64,000 bases of DNA. Origin: Castanea sativa. Taxonomy: Eukaryota > Streptophyta > Magnoliopsida > Fagales > Fagaceae. Below the pieces are notes generated by a model. That model saw only the letters and a list, made by a program, of their open reading frames with translations, was not told the DNA's origin and did not search any database. The stretch is taken from assembly GCF_040712315.1 (NCBI RefSeq), contig NC_134013.1, forward strand, positions 74,840,001-74,904,000. Reading direction: 5' to 3'. The position numbers were made by a program, and so were the translations under genes. Below are positions 36,114-48,975 of the stretch, piece after piece (position 1 is the first letter of the stretch; every line of letters begins with the position of its first letter).

Positions 36114-39100
36114 ATGGCGGATATGGAAGAAAAGAAAGTGCAAGAAGAAGAGGAAGCAGAGTACGAGAGCGATTCGGAGGCGGCGTTGCAGTGGGCAGCG
36201 CGGAGAAGAGAAGCGAGTGACGAAGATGAGAGCGAGAAGGAAGGTATAGAGAGGTTTCGGGTGGTTAGGAGTGGCGGCGAAGACGAATCGGACGGTCTTG
36301 ATGGAGCTCCAGAGTACTATGACCAAGAGTCTTATGGAGACGAGGTTGGAGAAGAAATGGAAGAAGTTGAGGTGGAGGAGCGTGAAGCGCAAGGTAGTGT
36401 TGGTGATGGAGGTGAAGATAGGGTTTCGGAGGTGGTGGTTGTGAACCAGGAAAGAGAGGAGGTTCTTGATGTTCCGAGAGTGGGAAAGTTTTACATGCAC
36501 GACGATAGGTTTAGAAGCAAACGCCGTGGCCACCATTGGTACTCCAAGTAATCTTTACTTCGAATATTATGAATATTTGTGCATGTAATTTTATGTTAGT
36601 GTTATTTCATTATTTGGATCTTCTACTTTTACTCTGGTTGATACAGAGTTGTTGTTGTTGGTGGTGGTGGTGGTTGTAGTAGGGTTTAGACTTAGACTTT
36701 TGAACACTCTATTTGAAGGTATTGGAATCGTTACAGCCTTACAAGTAATTATAAATTTTATCATTATTGGTAATTTGGAGTTTTTTTTTCCTTCCTAATT
36801 TCCAAATTATATGCATACATATAGTGTTGTGATACAAGGGATTGCTGATTGCACTGATGAGAAAGCAGTTAATGCGTCTAATTAAGTAATTGTGATATAA
36901 TAATGTGTTCACTTAAGTTAATGGACGCGACAGCCTGTTCCTTTGAGGACACGTGGGTGGTGGACTCGAAAGACTTGGGGTTTGTCAATCCGGAGGTCCC
37001 AAGTTTCATCCACCACACTATCAGTCCATGGAGTTTTCAGGTGTCTTAGCTGGGAGTGGAATAGTCTGGCCAAAGGCTGGAGCACTACTTATATTCAGTT
37101 GCAGTGCAATTTTTTTGTCATTTGTTTATACGTTCCGCCTCACTTTCTTAAGTTGATGAAATTTACGATGTTGTTGGCCCTGAGTTTTCTCTCATCGAAT
37201 ATGATTTTGGAAATTTTTAAAGGCGGCCATGTGGATTTTTTGGAGTAAGATGATCTGCTTTTATGTGAAGTGACCTGTTAAACTTAATGGTTAATAAGGT
37301 TGTGCCTTTGGCATTGCTTTGACATGTATGCCTCTTTTACTGATGTATTTTTTAATCCTGTATTCCTTGAACAATGAGATAAGCACATTTGTTTTATTTT
37401 TTCCCCATACAATGTTCGAGTTTTGTAACTTATTTGGTTGTAAATGTTGACTGCAATAAGAATAATAGGAATCATTCTATAAAATACAGAGGTAGACACA
37501 TCAGATATTGTATGAGATGCAGGAATGCACATGATTTGTCTCCATATCTCACATTTTTCTTTTCTAATTATCTCAACACACCCCCCCCCCTACCCCAAAT
37601 TTTTTTTTTCTTTTTTCGCTTCCTTGTTCAATATATGGTTGAAACATAGTTTTGTTTGATTCAGGAGTACTCCTGGTAGGGTGGACTTGTGGAAGCCTCA
37701 AGTTGAACGGCAGTGGAAGCACGACAAGTTTGAACAGATGACTCTGCCAGAAACGCGCGTTAAGGAACTTCATGTTGAATGATTTTTTATTTATTTTTTA
37801 TTTTTTTTCAATCCTGATTCTATACAATCTGGGTTTGGGATATTAACACGCACACACACATTAAATTTGTGTTGTTCACTAAATTAGTTACACTTATGAA
37901 GATGCCGCGATGATACCTCCTCTACAATATTTTCAGGGTAGTTGGATTCCTAAAGGTCATCAGCAAGGACACATAAAGGATCAAGGCAAAGGCCGTGGGT
38001 ACATAAGAGCTAACCAGTCTAGACCCCATGATAACTTTGTAAATCAAGATGATTCATTAAGAATTGTAAGGGGGAGGGGGCCTGTTAGGTATAGACCTGA
38101 TTTGTGGAGAAACTATATAGGAATTGTTGGGGGAAGAGGGGCTATAAGGTCTAAACCTTTAATGAAGAGCAGTGATGTAGTCCCTCCAACAAAGTATGAA
38201 AGGTAAATTGAAATTTTGAAGTAAATAAATTTAAATTCAAAATCCTCCTTTCACTGAAAGTTATTGTTAAATCTAATTTTTGTTAATTTCAATCTTTTAG
38301 ATCTGGAAAGTTCAGAGGAAGTACTTCTGTTACGAATTCAGCCAGAATGTTTTCACAGCCTTCAAATATTCAGGCTGATTCACTTGCCTCAAAGAATCTT
38401 ATTTCTGCATCATCTTTGGGTTCTGCTTCTCTTTTGTTTACCATTGTGAGTTCTTCTAGTCGTGAGGAGTCTTTGAAACAGAAAATAAATGCACAACATG
38501 GAAGAACCAATAGACATCATCCAACTTTTGTGCCACAGGATGAAACTAAATGTTCCAATACATTTCTGCAAGGGAAAACTTTAGCTGATTCTTTTGACTG
38601 GGATAAGCTTTCCATAGAGGATTCCTCTCAGACAGTTGTGGAGAATTATTTGACCAATCTGCATTTGCAGTCTCCAACGGCCTGCGCAAAATATATGGTT
38701 GAATCTCCCCAGCTGAAGGGTCAGAGAAGCAGTTTCTCTCTCTCAAAAAAGAATTCTCATCAGTCAAACCCATCTTCTAATCAAGTTAATAGAGATCATC
38801 TGCGAGCACAGCCCCTTGTTGTTCAACAAAGGTCCACTGAAAGCACAGTTCAACCTCCTGTACAACTTTATACTCAGCAGTTGCATCCTGGAAATAGATC
38901 TCAACAATCATCTGAGTCTTGGTCACCATATTCATCTAAACCAGTAATGTTGGATTCTCTACCAAAATCAAGTAAAACAAAAGTTGCGTTGGTTGGAAAA
39001 GAAAGCAGTGCAGTTCAAGCAAGCAAAAGAGGTTCCTTTCAATATGATGGAACTATTGCTCATCATAACAATGCTGCCAATCCATCACTTCTGCCTGGTA

Positions 39101-41963
39101 TATCACTTTTGTTGTTCTTTCTTTTTTCTGTTTCCTGCCCTCCTTGCAAAAGGAGAGGTGTTGAGTCTTCTTATCATAGTTGCAGCCATAAGAGTTAGTA
39201 TTGTCATGGAGCCTTATTGTATTCTACTACTGGTAAAACTTTGGTTGGTACCTGCCTGGTATTCTGATATAATCATTTAACTGTAAATATATATATATAT
39301 ATATATTTATTTATTTATTTATTTATTTCATTGTCAGTAGTGGGCAGCACACTCCTTCGTAGGTGCAGTTGTGCAGGGAGAGAGAGAGAGTTGCCTCTGT
39401 GTATATAGCTACCATTGGATAGTGGCAACGTTTCTGTAGTAGTTAATAGTTATCATGGATTTTCATATTCTGAGTTATACTGTTTGGAAATGCAGGTCTG
39501 CAATTTGGGGGTCTGCATCATGGTGGTCTTGGTGATCCTGCTGTTTGTATGGCTTTCCCTGGATATGTTGGTCAATCCCAAGTTGGATTTGGAAATTCTG
39601 AGATTACATGGTATGTTTATTATCTTATTACAAATGTGATTCCTCAAGAGTTTCTTTGTTGTTGCCTCAAACATGTTGAGGCCCTTGGAAGGTGGACCTT
39701 TGAATAACTAATTTGTTGAATTTGGGGTTTTTGTTGACTGAGCAATAATCATTCAGAAGTTCTGTTATTAATTATACTTCTTGATATAAAATTATAAGAA
39801 AGCCATTCCCAGTTATTCCAGCAATAATTTGCATGTGATGATGGTGGGTGTGACTTGGTGAACAGCCCCTCTTATAAGATAACAAAACAATGAGTCTTGC
39901 TTTGATTACTCGCTGATTTGAGTTTATACATTATTTCAAGATTTGAAAAAGAAAAAAAATTGAATTACCTTTGTAGGATTTGATTTTTAAGATATTGTGC
40001 TTCAAATGTTACCTTCTGTTATCAAAGAGAGTTTCAAAAATGTTGCAATACAGTGTGAGATATCTCTGTCAAGCATTCTGAAATGCTCAAGAAAAGGGAA
40101 TTTAGCTAAGGACTAAGAATAATTTTTTGCAGAATGAATTGTTGTCCATATGTTTCATTTCATCTATTGTATGACAGATTCTTTGAATTAAGAAAACAGG
40201 TTGGCAAATCAGAAATATAATTAAGTTTAGGAGGGAAAACTTTGATAAATCTAATAAAGATACTATAGCATAATGAAAAATGGTGAGTAATCTTCCATGG
40301 TTTTTAAATTGCTGTTGATCATCTTACTTGGTAGTGCCTAAGTCATTTATTTTTTTCTCTGCAGTTAATATGGTTAATACTTGGAAAAAAATGCTCATAG
40401 TATATGTTTCTAAAACTTTATATTGCAGATAAAACTAGTTGAAAATTTGAAACTTGATTCATTTTAACAGAGTAGCACCACATCAATGTCATTGAAAATT
40501 CTATGTGCAAATATAGCTTGTTGAGACTTGAAATTAGATCCCTGAGTTGATTTCAAATTATTATAAAGCTTTGTTGAGTTGAACAAAAAGTTGCAAAATA
40601 ATTTTTTTGATTTTTGGTATTTTACCTTAATATGTTCATTATTTGGATTTTCCATGGTAGTATAAGCATCCTAAGAATTGAGGGTGTTCTCTCCAGGTTA
40701 CCAGTCCTCACAGGTTCTGCTGGAACTATCGGTGCTGCATATCATTCTCCCCATGTTACTCTTGATGATGGTTACGTGGCTCATTTTCCAGGGCAATCGT
40801 CTTCTGTTGGTGTCTATAGGTCAGTAGCATTGCAGGCTTTCGTGTATCTGAGAATTTAAATTTTAAATATATAGATTAAAATTGTAACATAATATCCACA
40901 CACGAGCACATAACCTCTTTCTCTCTTGCTTGAAACTCATTGAATTGTTATTGAAGATTCACCTGTTCTCGTGTTACTTATCTGTACTATCAAAATATAT
41001 CCATTGTTGAATCAATTTGATTGCAATCATGGATTTGCACAATGAGAAATATGTTGTTGAAGGCTTGAATAATTAAAGTCAATGAGGTAATAAATTTGGA
41101 TTAAGTAATATTCATCTAGGACAGGACAAAAAAACTGCTTAAAGTATTGCTGTTTGGATTGTTGTTTTCATTCTAAAAATGAAAAGGGTTTTTGGACAAG
41201 GATTTGTGCAATTAATAAAAAAAAATGTCGCTGTTTTTTCATGTGTGATTGATATAAAAAATATTCTTTCTATCTAAAACATGGGCATAATTGTTTGCAT
41301 TGAAATTAGGCATTACTGTTGTCATGTTTGTAAACATAAAACATCTTTTTTTGTTTATGCAACATGATGTGCTAAAGATAAGCATTTTTGCATCTTCAAA
41401 TATGACAGTTTTGAATTTGGAGTTTATTTGCTACTGGATTCTTTTTAACCTAACTGTTGCATTGCATGTCTTCAATACAATTTAATGATCTGCTGTTTTC
41501 ATTTTGGCGATATTGGGAGTACCTTATTCTTCTGAAGCACCCTTCCCCATCTAACTGAACTACATAAACTTCTTTTGAGAATATGTTATTTATATTTGAA
41601 ATAGAAGCTGAGCTGTTAATATTTTGTGCAGAAATATAGAAGGCACAAACAAACGAAGTGAGGGCAATAGGCATCCAGATAGAAGTGGTTAGTTTTGCTA
41701 TGCTTTTCTTTCGGTCATGCAGAAAAATGCTTCTTGGATTTCTCCACCCTTGTCTTCTCTTGGATGATATCAAAAAGTTTAACTGCAGAAAATTTGAGTG
41801 ATGAACCTTCTAAGCGACACTTCAAACCTCGGAGGCAAGTTGACTCTGTATCTGTTCAAGTGTGCCTGAGCAAGCAGACATTTGTTACAGTGTGCCTTAT
41901 TATTATTTTTTTAATCTTTCAAACAGATATTCAGAGATGAACTTTAACGAGGAAAGAGAATAA
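36114..41963 (+). CDS. Barentsz/MLN51 (CASC3)-like protein, divergent
   Basis: Coding exons: 36114-36547, 37665-37773, 37937-38202, 38301-39097, 39496-39610, 40697-40819, 41632-41687, 41789-41834, 41927-41963; 1983 nt, 660 aa. MLN51/Barentsz proteins bind eIF4A-III and are core members of the exon junction complex on spliced mRNA. The N-terminus is acidic (EEEEAEYESDSE). The Btz region covers about residues 120-181: VPRVGKFYMHDDRF, then LW at 153-154 and WKHDKFE at 162-168. The usual plant GGRxLWESKDD stretch is replaced by PGRVDLWKPQVER. Exon 3 is RG-rich (IVRGRGPVRYRPDLW, GGRGAIRSKP). Exons 5-6 give GLHHGGLGDPAVCMAFPGYV and WLPVLTGSAGTIGAAY, and the end is KPRRYSEMNF. The exon 2 donor (CAT|GTTGAA) is weak and is the least certain junction; intron 8 has a GC donor. 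Confidence 0.9.
39281..39329. repeat. (TA)n and (TTTA)n microsatellite in Barentsz-like intron 4
   Basis: About a dozen TA units then about six TTTA units, between exons 4 and 5. Confidence 0.9.
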
Positions 41964-44707
41964 AGTAGATTGTTTGAGAATCAGGTCAGTAAGATGATAA
42001 ATTTTGTGATTTTACTATTGAACTGATTGATTTCGGTCAATTTCTAGGATCTTATAATTTCTGATGTGTCAGACCCTCCCTGTTCTTCTTGATCTCCATC
42101 CATATTTAATTCTGGTTGCTACAAGTTGTGGTTTATTTTCAACTATTTTAGGTGAGCATTTTGTTCTAAGGTCCCTTGTCTGATCCTTCTATAGGAAATT
42201 TCCTATATGTACATGTTAAACCATTGAAACTATTTATAAAGCATGTTCTAAATAGTTTGTTTTTGTTATGGTGCTGTGTTGATGAATACATTTTTGTGCA
42301 AATGAGTTTTTTCTAATTTGCTTCTCTTGTGTTGATGGTTGGTCATTTCTTTCTCTTCCATATATTCTTTGATTCTTTTATTTTTAATCCTATGGTTAGG
42401 ATTTGTATGTTAATTTTACACCAATTTGGCTGTCTCTAGGCCTATAATTTTATAGCCAACTGCTTTGGGCTAGTGTTATCACAATACTTCCCTGCAAATA
42501 TCTTGGTTCAAATTTTTAATAGCAGTTTTCCATTAACACTGCAGGTCAATATCAATGCATAATTGCTTTTTCAAAATTGATAGATTTAACGCGTGTGTAC
42601 AATTTATTAGAATGAGACATTTGACATGGCTCAAGTGCTCAACATCAGTGTATTTACACCTCAAAATGTTCTTGTGCACCATCTCCTTTTTAAGAAACAA
42701 TATCATAAGGTTCTGGACTTGGATGCTTGGTAACCTATTATAAGGGCTTCATTATTTGAAACCTGCTATTAACTACGTCAACTCTTGATTGCTGAATTTT
42801 GGATTTCTATGAACTTTTTAATTGTAGAGTTTTCAGATTTTGCCCTATACTCAAATATCAATCCATATGCCTGAAGCTTTATTATTCTGTTCATGCAGCT
42901 CTACAAGAAATGCCTACACCATGATGCACTTAATTGAGTTGAACCATTGTTGAATTGGTGAGCAACTTTATCTTCATATATACGTGGCAAATCCTTGGGT
43001 TAGTATTCCCTGTACAGCGAATATGGATTTAAGGCCTAAAAATGCTTGGAAAGATTTGGACTATGTGCAAAATTATGATTCTGCTTTAGCGCTTATTCCC
43101 TTTGTAAGATCTCCTTCACCCTTTTGCCCCCAGATTGATATGAAAGCGTATTGGAATTTAGAAAAGAGAGAAAAAGAGCAGACTATACAATTGATACTTG
43201 AAATTGCGTTAGAACTTGCTGATGCTGTCACCGCATTAATATTTTGTTTTGGTGCTTAAGATTCATATATGCAAAAAGTATGATTTTTTGACATTTGAGT
43301 GTGAAGCTTGTGCATGAATGTGGCTAAGTTATATTTGTTAATATTTGAGATGGCATGGGTAGATAATCCAGCTTGCTATCAACTTTATTAGATATGGCCA
43401 TATGGGACTAGGGGATGAATAAACCGTGTGATACATTAAAAATAATGATAATAAGTGAAGTTCGATTAAATCGTAATTTTCTTGGGCCAGATTGTCGGAT
43501 ACTTTAGCTCTTAAATATTAGTTATTTAATCTACCGACTTCTATTGAACAATGGTATCTGGTTGTCTTCATTCTTTTTAGTTTTTATCAACATGGCGGGG
43601 TGCTACATTATGCATGATGATAATACCGGTTTTTTTCCAATATATATATATATATACACTGCTTACAGAAGCATTATGCACTATTTTCTGTTTGCTTTCA
43701 GTACTTAAGTTTTGATGTGTGATTAGTGTGCTGTCCAAATTCAGACTGAACTATAATTAGAAATTAGAATCCCAATAGGGTTAAGTTAGAGACGTAATGA
43801 CAATGGCGGTTACTAGAAAAATATTCTCATGGGACAAATTCCGCTAAACATCATAGAATTTCTCTTCTTCTTAATTTGATTTAATTCGATAGTTGAGGAT
43901 GAGAAATTTAAATCTTATATGTCTTAGTTAATGCAGTGCAAATTGATCTACAAGACTCTTGACAAAATTAGATATTCTTTGAGGAAATGTACAATATTAT
44001 TTTATACAATAGGAGTGGTTTATATATTCTAGACTACATTTGTAGTTACTAAGATTGTTGTCATAACTCACAAGTTATTATTTTATTACTTATATGAATG
44101 GAAAAAAAAATTTTGATGAAAAATTATATAGAGTTATATCAAGCTATTGCCACTTTATGGTTTTTTTTTTTTTAAAAATAAAAAATGAAAAGGTAGGATT
44201 GTGGGCGCAAGTCATTTTCCACTTTTAGCAAGGTATGCCACATGATTCCCTCATTAGCCTATGGCCCCAATGCTAACAAGTCTTGCATGACTTAAACTAA
44301 AGTGCTAAAAGAGACGTGAATCAGGGGCTTGACCGCTAAAACCCCCACAACTAGGGTTTATTGCTTTTAGTTTGAGCCGTTAACTTAATCTTGTCAATTT
44401 GAAGTTAACCGTAAAAATAAAGTATGATTTTGTAAACTGTTGTCTTTTTCTAATGGGGTGTATGGTAAATTTGGAGTCCCACAGAATACAGGTTGTTATG
44501 GTTTTATATTTTAAATTTTAGTTATTTTAGAAGGAAAATGAAAAGAATACAAGACAAATTATAATTGGTGGATCATAAAGTAAAACACAAAAGGTGATAA
44601 ATGATTTGTATTTGTTGATGGTATCATTGGTCTTATGGTAGATTTGTTTCTAGATATTCAATTATAACAATGGAAATACTCTTCTTGATACTAAGCCGTA
44701 AGAGATT
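41964..44707. other. Barentsz-like 3' flank and intergenic DNA
   Basis: The first few hundred bases are probably 3' UTR. A frame open from 42984 to 43259 has its first ATG only at 43022 and matches nothing I know. (TA)n occurs near 43642-43656. No other feature. Confidence 0.45.
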
Positions 44708-44783
44708 TCTAATAATGTTGTTTGTATTTTTTGGAAATATGTGTGAGTGAAAAAGTGTATGAAAATATGTGTAATGTTGTTTA

Positions 44784-46612
44784 TGTTGGATAAAAACATG
44801 TTTGTATCGCATATAAAATATACGTAACAGAAAAATAACGGATTTACTTCATTTGCAATTGATAACATGTACTATGTAAGTTTTAGAATTTAAGAACAAG
44901 AGAACATACCTTGATGTGGTGAATTTCAAAAACAAAGATCAGAAGCATTTGGGAACACTTTTAATCTTCACTCTAATTCTACTAACACCTAAGAAGTGTG
45001 ATCTCTCAATTAGTTTTTCAAGGGAGAATTAGAAAGAGTGGCTTATACTCACACATACACCATTTCACAAGAGTGTTGTTCATTTTTTAAAATTTTTGTA
45101 TGTTTCTCCTTTTGTATCTAACTGATTATCTAATTGGGCTGGCTTTTTGGGCCTTTCTAATTGGGCTTAAGTGTGTGGCTTGGAGTGGGACCAAAAGTGA
45201 CCAATAAGACACTAACTTCAATGGGCCTTAGGCTTTTCTATCAACTCTTGACAAGTTCAAAGTTATCATTTACTATATTTAATGTCACTATATAAATATA
45301 GTTGCACTCTAAGCCTTATTTATAAATTATATTCCAAGACTTTATAATACATGCAACTTCTTCATAAAATATTCGTAGTAATACAAAATCATGAATATAG
45401 ACTGTCATTTTGTAGATTACTACATCTTAATTCCTTGAGTACACAGTTTAATCATTTAAGTTATTCATCATTAAGTTAATCATGAATCATGAATATAGAC
45501 TTGATCATTAAGTTATTCGTAGTAACTCCTTACTAAAGTGGTTAGATCTAGCACCCTGAACAACCAAACCCATTAAACTTATCTTAAAAGAATATTTTGT
45601 ATCTCCGTTAAGAGACTATGAATTCCCTATGAATACCATCTTGAGAATATATGTTCCATCAACATTAAATGTGGTTGCCTAACATACTGAGATTTTGATC
45701 GTATCTTTAGACCTCACTCCTGATATATCAAAACAACCTACACTTCATGATCAAGTCCATTATTCTCTTAAGATTAAGAATTTATGTAAATAGAAGTCGT
45801 GAGTTTATTATTCATTTGACAGTCGTTAAGAGAATAATAAATCTCACAGCGGTCCAGTTCAATATGTTTTGACTCTTAAAATATATCAACATACCAATTA
45901 GAAATCCCCATTTCCATGATCAAGACAAATCATCTTAGTTGATAAGTTATAGTCTTCGCAGATTAAATGCCCCAATTTCATCACCGACTACGAACTAAAA
46001 TTCTGAGTTTACAAAGAACTTATGATCTATATCTTCTGTGACTAAATCACATACTATGTATCTCATGGACTATATGATAATGTCTCAATATTCATGTTAC
46101 CATTATTTTTAGAATAATAAAACAATTTTATCAATCACAATATAATGTCATACATAATAGCATTAACTATAACATACATAATAATATCATATAATAGGAT
46201 TTAAGGACACACATCCTAACAGTCGTTAAGAGAATAATAAATCTCACAGCGGTCCAGTTCAATATGTTTTAACTTTGAAAACATATCAACTTGAAATCCT
46301 CATTTCCATGATCAAGACAAATCATCTTAATTGATACGTTATAGTCTTCGCAGATAAAATGCTCAATTTCATCACCGATTACGAATTAAAATTCTGAGTT
46401 TACAAAGAACTTGTGATCTATATCTTCTGTGACTAAATCACATACTATGCATCTCATGGTCTATATGATAATGTCTCAATATTCATATTACCATTATTTT
46501 TAGAATAATAAAACAACTTTATCAATCATAATATAATGTCATACATAATAGCATTAACTACGACATACATAATAACATCATACAATAGGATTTAATGGCA
46601 TACATCCTAATA
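44784..46612 (-). mobile_element. Solo LTR (Copia-like appearance) nested in a MITE
   Basis: The plus-strand left end is TGTTGGATAAAAACATG and the right end is CATCCTAATA; the internal copy of the same end reads CATCCTAACA, so the last CA has mutated to TA. GTTTA flanks exactly at 44779-44783 and 46613-46617. On the minus strand it reads T(G/A)TTAGGATGT...ATCCAACA, which I associate with Copia-type LTRs; that assignment is from memory. No gag-pol sequence remains. It contains a duplicated 400-bp end. Confidence 0.85.
45822..46612. repeat. Tandem duplication of LTR end, about 400-bp unit
   Basis: AGTCGTTAAGAGAATAATAA occurs at 45821 and 46221, and the following 390 bases are near-identical in both copies, each finishing at the LTR terminus (CATCCTAACA, CATCCTAATA). 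Differences are scattered single bases and a small deletion in the second copy. Confidence 0.92.
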
Positions 46613-46941
46613 GTTTAAACACTGAAAACTATTATTTAAACAATAATAACAAACAAACCCTAAGATTTCATAACAATATGAGGCAAGGGTTCAGGTAATC
46701 GCTCAATGGCAATTATATAATATCCTTTATGATGCCTTATCTTTCTTTTTCTTTTTATTTTTCTTGTTGAGAGGATACGATGCCTTATCCATGTGGTTCA
46801 AACATCACACCCTTTCTCACATCTAGTTATCTAAAAACAAAAAGCCATGCACATATTAATGTTGTTTCCCAAAAAAATGATGAGGGTGGGTGATCTTGTC
46901 CTAGATACAAATTCTTTATTTCACTTTTTGTGTTCTAATTT

Positions 46942-47179
46942 GGGGCTATTTGGTTCGTTGTGATGTTACATTATACTGTAATATTATGTTATTGTAATCT
47001 TACATTGATATAATCTCAATACAAGAATATAACATTACATTGTTTAGGAATGTGCTATGATATATTTTGTAATTTTATATTATGGTAATGTTAAAAAAAT
47101 AAAATAAACCAAAAACCTTAATGTCGTATCATCTTAATGTACATCATATCAAGAGCACATTACAGCAAACTAAACGCCC
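46942..47179. mobile_element. Possible MITE
   Basis: Left end GGGGCTATTTGGTTCG and reverse complement of the right end GGGCGTTTAGTTTGC are similar; the interior is rich in GTAATATTA-type words. No clean target duplication. Non-coding. Confidence 0.5.
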
Positions 47180-47276
47180 TTTTATGTACTTTGTGCTCCA
47201 CTAATTGTGATATGTCATGTGTCTAATTTGTTTTATAAAATTTTAAACTATAGTTATTTTATAAGAAAAGTAAAAG

Positions 47277-47335
<59 letters not shown>

Positions 47336-47879
47336 AAAGATAAGTTATGATTGGCAGTGCGAAAAGTAAAATACAAAAAGGGGTATAGATGACTTGTATC
47401 GTCAACAACCGTAACATCCACCATTTTTATTTTTTAAACAACACACTTTTATGGATGCCCTCGAGAAAATGAAAGTTCAGCCACTGGGCACTTGGACATG
47501 GCGTGTGCGCTAGGCCTGTGTGCCACCCTTGGTAGTTGGTGCATGGACACACGGTGTGAGATGTGTGAGTTTTCATCACTTTGTGTGTTGCAGACTTTCA
47601 ATAGCAAAAATCATGATTTTAATTCACGATTTCAGTTTATGAAAACATACCATGTGTTATTTATACTACTATTTAAAGAGTTTCTCCTGTTTGGATTCTT
47701 CATTTTTTTAGTTCAAAAATGCCCCTATATCCCTATGTGTAAGTAGAGACAAAACTAAAGGACAATCCAATATATATATATATATATATTTTTTAAAGAC
47801 AATCCAGGGAAAAGATGCAACTTCAACTCTCACTAAAACATTGCTTAAAAAATAGGACCACCCTCTTTTAACAAATTTT
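47180..47879. other. Intergenic DNA
   Basis: Contains poly(A) followed by a (TA)n run at about 47292-47330 and another (TA)n at 47770-47788. A short open frame at 47492-47746 has no recognisable features. Confidence 0.4.
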
Positions 47880-48085
47880 TTTTATCCACTTATAAATTAG
47901 ATTCTCAAAATAAAAATTATATATATAAAATAAAAGTAGAGTTTTTTTTTTCCCTACAAAAAATAGGGTCACTCTTATGTTGATTTTCAAATTGCGTTAT
48001 CCACTTATAAATAAATTAGATTCTCAAAATAAAAATAATATATATAAAATAAAGACACTGGTTTTTTTTTTTTTTTTGCTACAAA
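47880..48085. repeat. Two-copy tandem duplication, about 118-bp unit
   Basis: ATCCACTTATAAATTAGATTCTCAAAATAAAAA-type sequence at 47883 recurs at 48000 with the same order of (TA)-rich tract, AAATAAA and T run. Non-coding. Confidence 0.8.
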
Positions 48086-48219
48086 ATGAACATGTAATAT
48101 TTGTTCATTTTTTTAAGCTAACTTCATGACACTCTTGGTTGTATTAGTAATTCTGAATGCCTAATATTAATAAAAAAAGTATAAATCTCAAATTGTAATT
48201 AATGAAAAATTATGACACT

Positions 48220-48975
48220 TGTAAGTGCACAATTGCGCCTGGACCCAAAAACACACGTGGGCTCAGGCCCAATGAGCCTTAAACAATGAAATTTGTAGAG
48301 TGTGGGCTCGCAATTGAGTTTAGTGATATTCGAAACTTGATGAACATGCTAAAATATTACAGTGTTTGCAAATAAAAGACAAACGGGGAAAAACAAACTT
48401 CCTCGGACGTGAGCCGAGGACAAATTATATATTATTTGTCTTTTTCTTTTCTCAAAGGCCACAGTTCTTAATATTTCTCTCTCTTTTTCTTTGCCCTCTT
48501 TCCTCCTTAAATACTTCTTCTTCTTCCCTCTTTGTCCACGTGTCACACAAATCCCCCTATTAGCCACCTGTCCCATCCACCACCCTCTGGAAGTCTTTAA
48601 ATTATAGCAAGAAAGCTGACTTCTACTATTCAGGGGTCACTCCCCCATTAATGCGGCCAGAGAGATAGGTGCAGGGTCTTTAATGTGGAGGTAGCAGCCT
48701 TTTTATAAGATATTTCCCTCACACCGTTGCGTCTGGAGGGTGCTTAAATCCCCCTCTTAACCAACGGTTTTTCTGTAACTCTGTCTTGATCTTTTTGGCG
48801 AATCCCAGGGTCATTGTGGGTCTGTCCGAGGAGATATTCGACCTCGAACAAATCCTCGGACTCTCGACTCATGGGCTGAGTTACAGTTCTAAGAGGCTTT
48901 TAGTCTAAAACAAACTAGCGCCCATCAACAAAGCCCGAGGCCCAAATACTTACTTAGGTCCTTTTAGCCCCCACA
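48220..48975 (+). mobile_element. Solo LTR, family D, 756 bp
   Basis: Starts TGTAAGTGCACAATTG and ends GCCCCCACA; ACACT flanks exactly at 48215-48219 and 48976-48980. Internal landmarks shared with the copies at 58371 and 63115 include GGCCCAA-type words near the start, AATGAATTTGTAGAG-like sequence, CTCGGAC/CCTCGG repeats and AATGCGGCCAGA. There is no retrotransposon body nearby, so recombination between the LTRs of a full element is inferred. Confidence 0.85.

Larger units (their letters stand above)
44708..46660. mobile_element. MITE, family C, split by an LTR insertion
   Basis: The left part (44708-44783, AATAATGTTGTTTGTATTTT...) and right part (46613-46660, GTTTAAACACTGAAAACTAT...) rejoin into one element if the 44784-46612 insertion and one GTTTA copy are removed. 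The joined sequence parallels the copy at 35379-35495. This dates the MITE as older than the LTR. Confidence 0.75.

Noticed and set aside
42984..43259. 91-codon open frame downstream of the Barentsz-like gene
   Set aside because: It opens with GTG, its first ATG is at 43022, it matches no family I know and lies in probable 3' flank.
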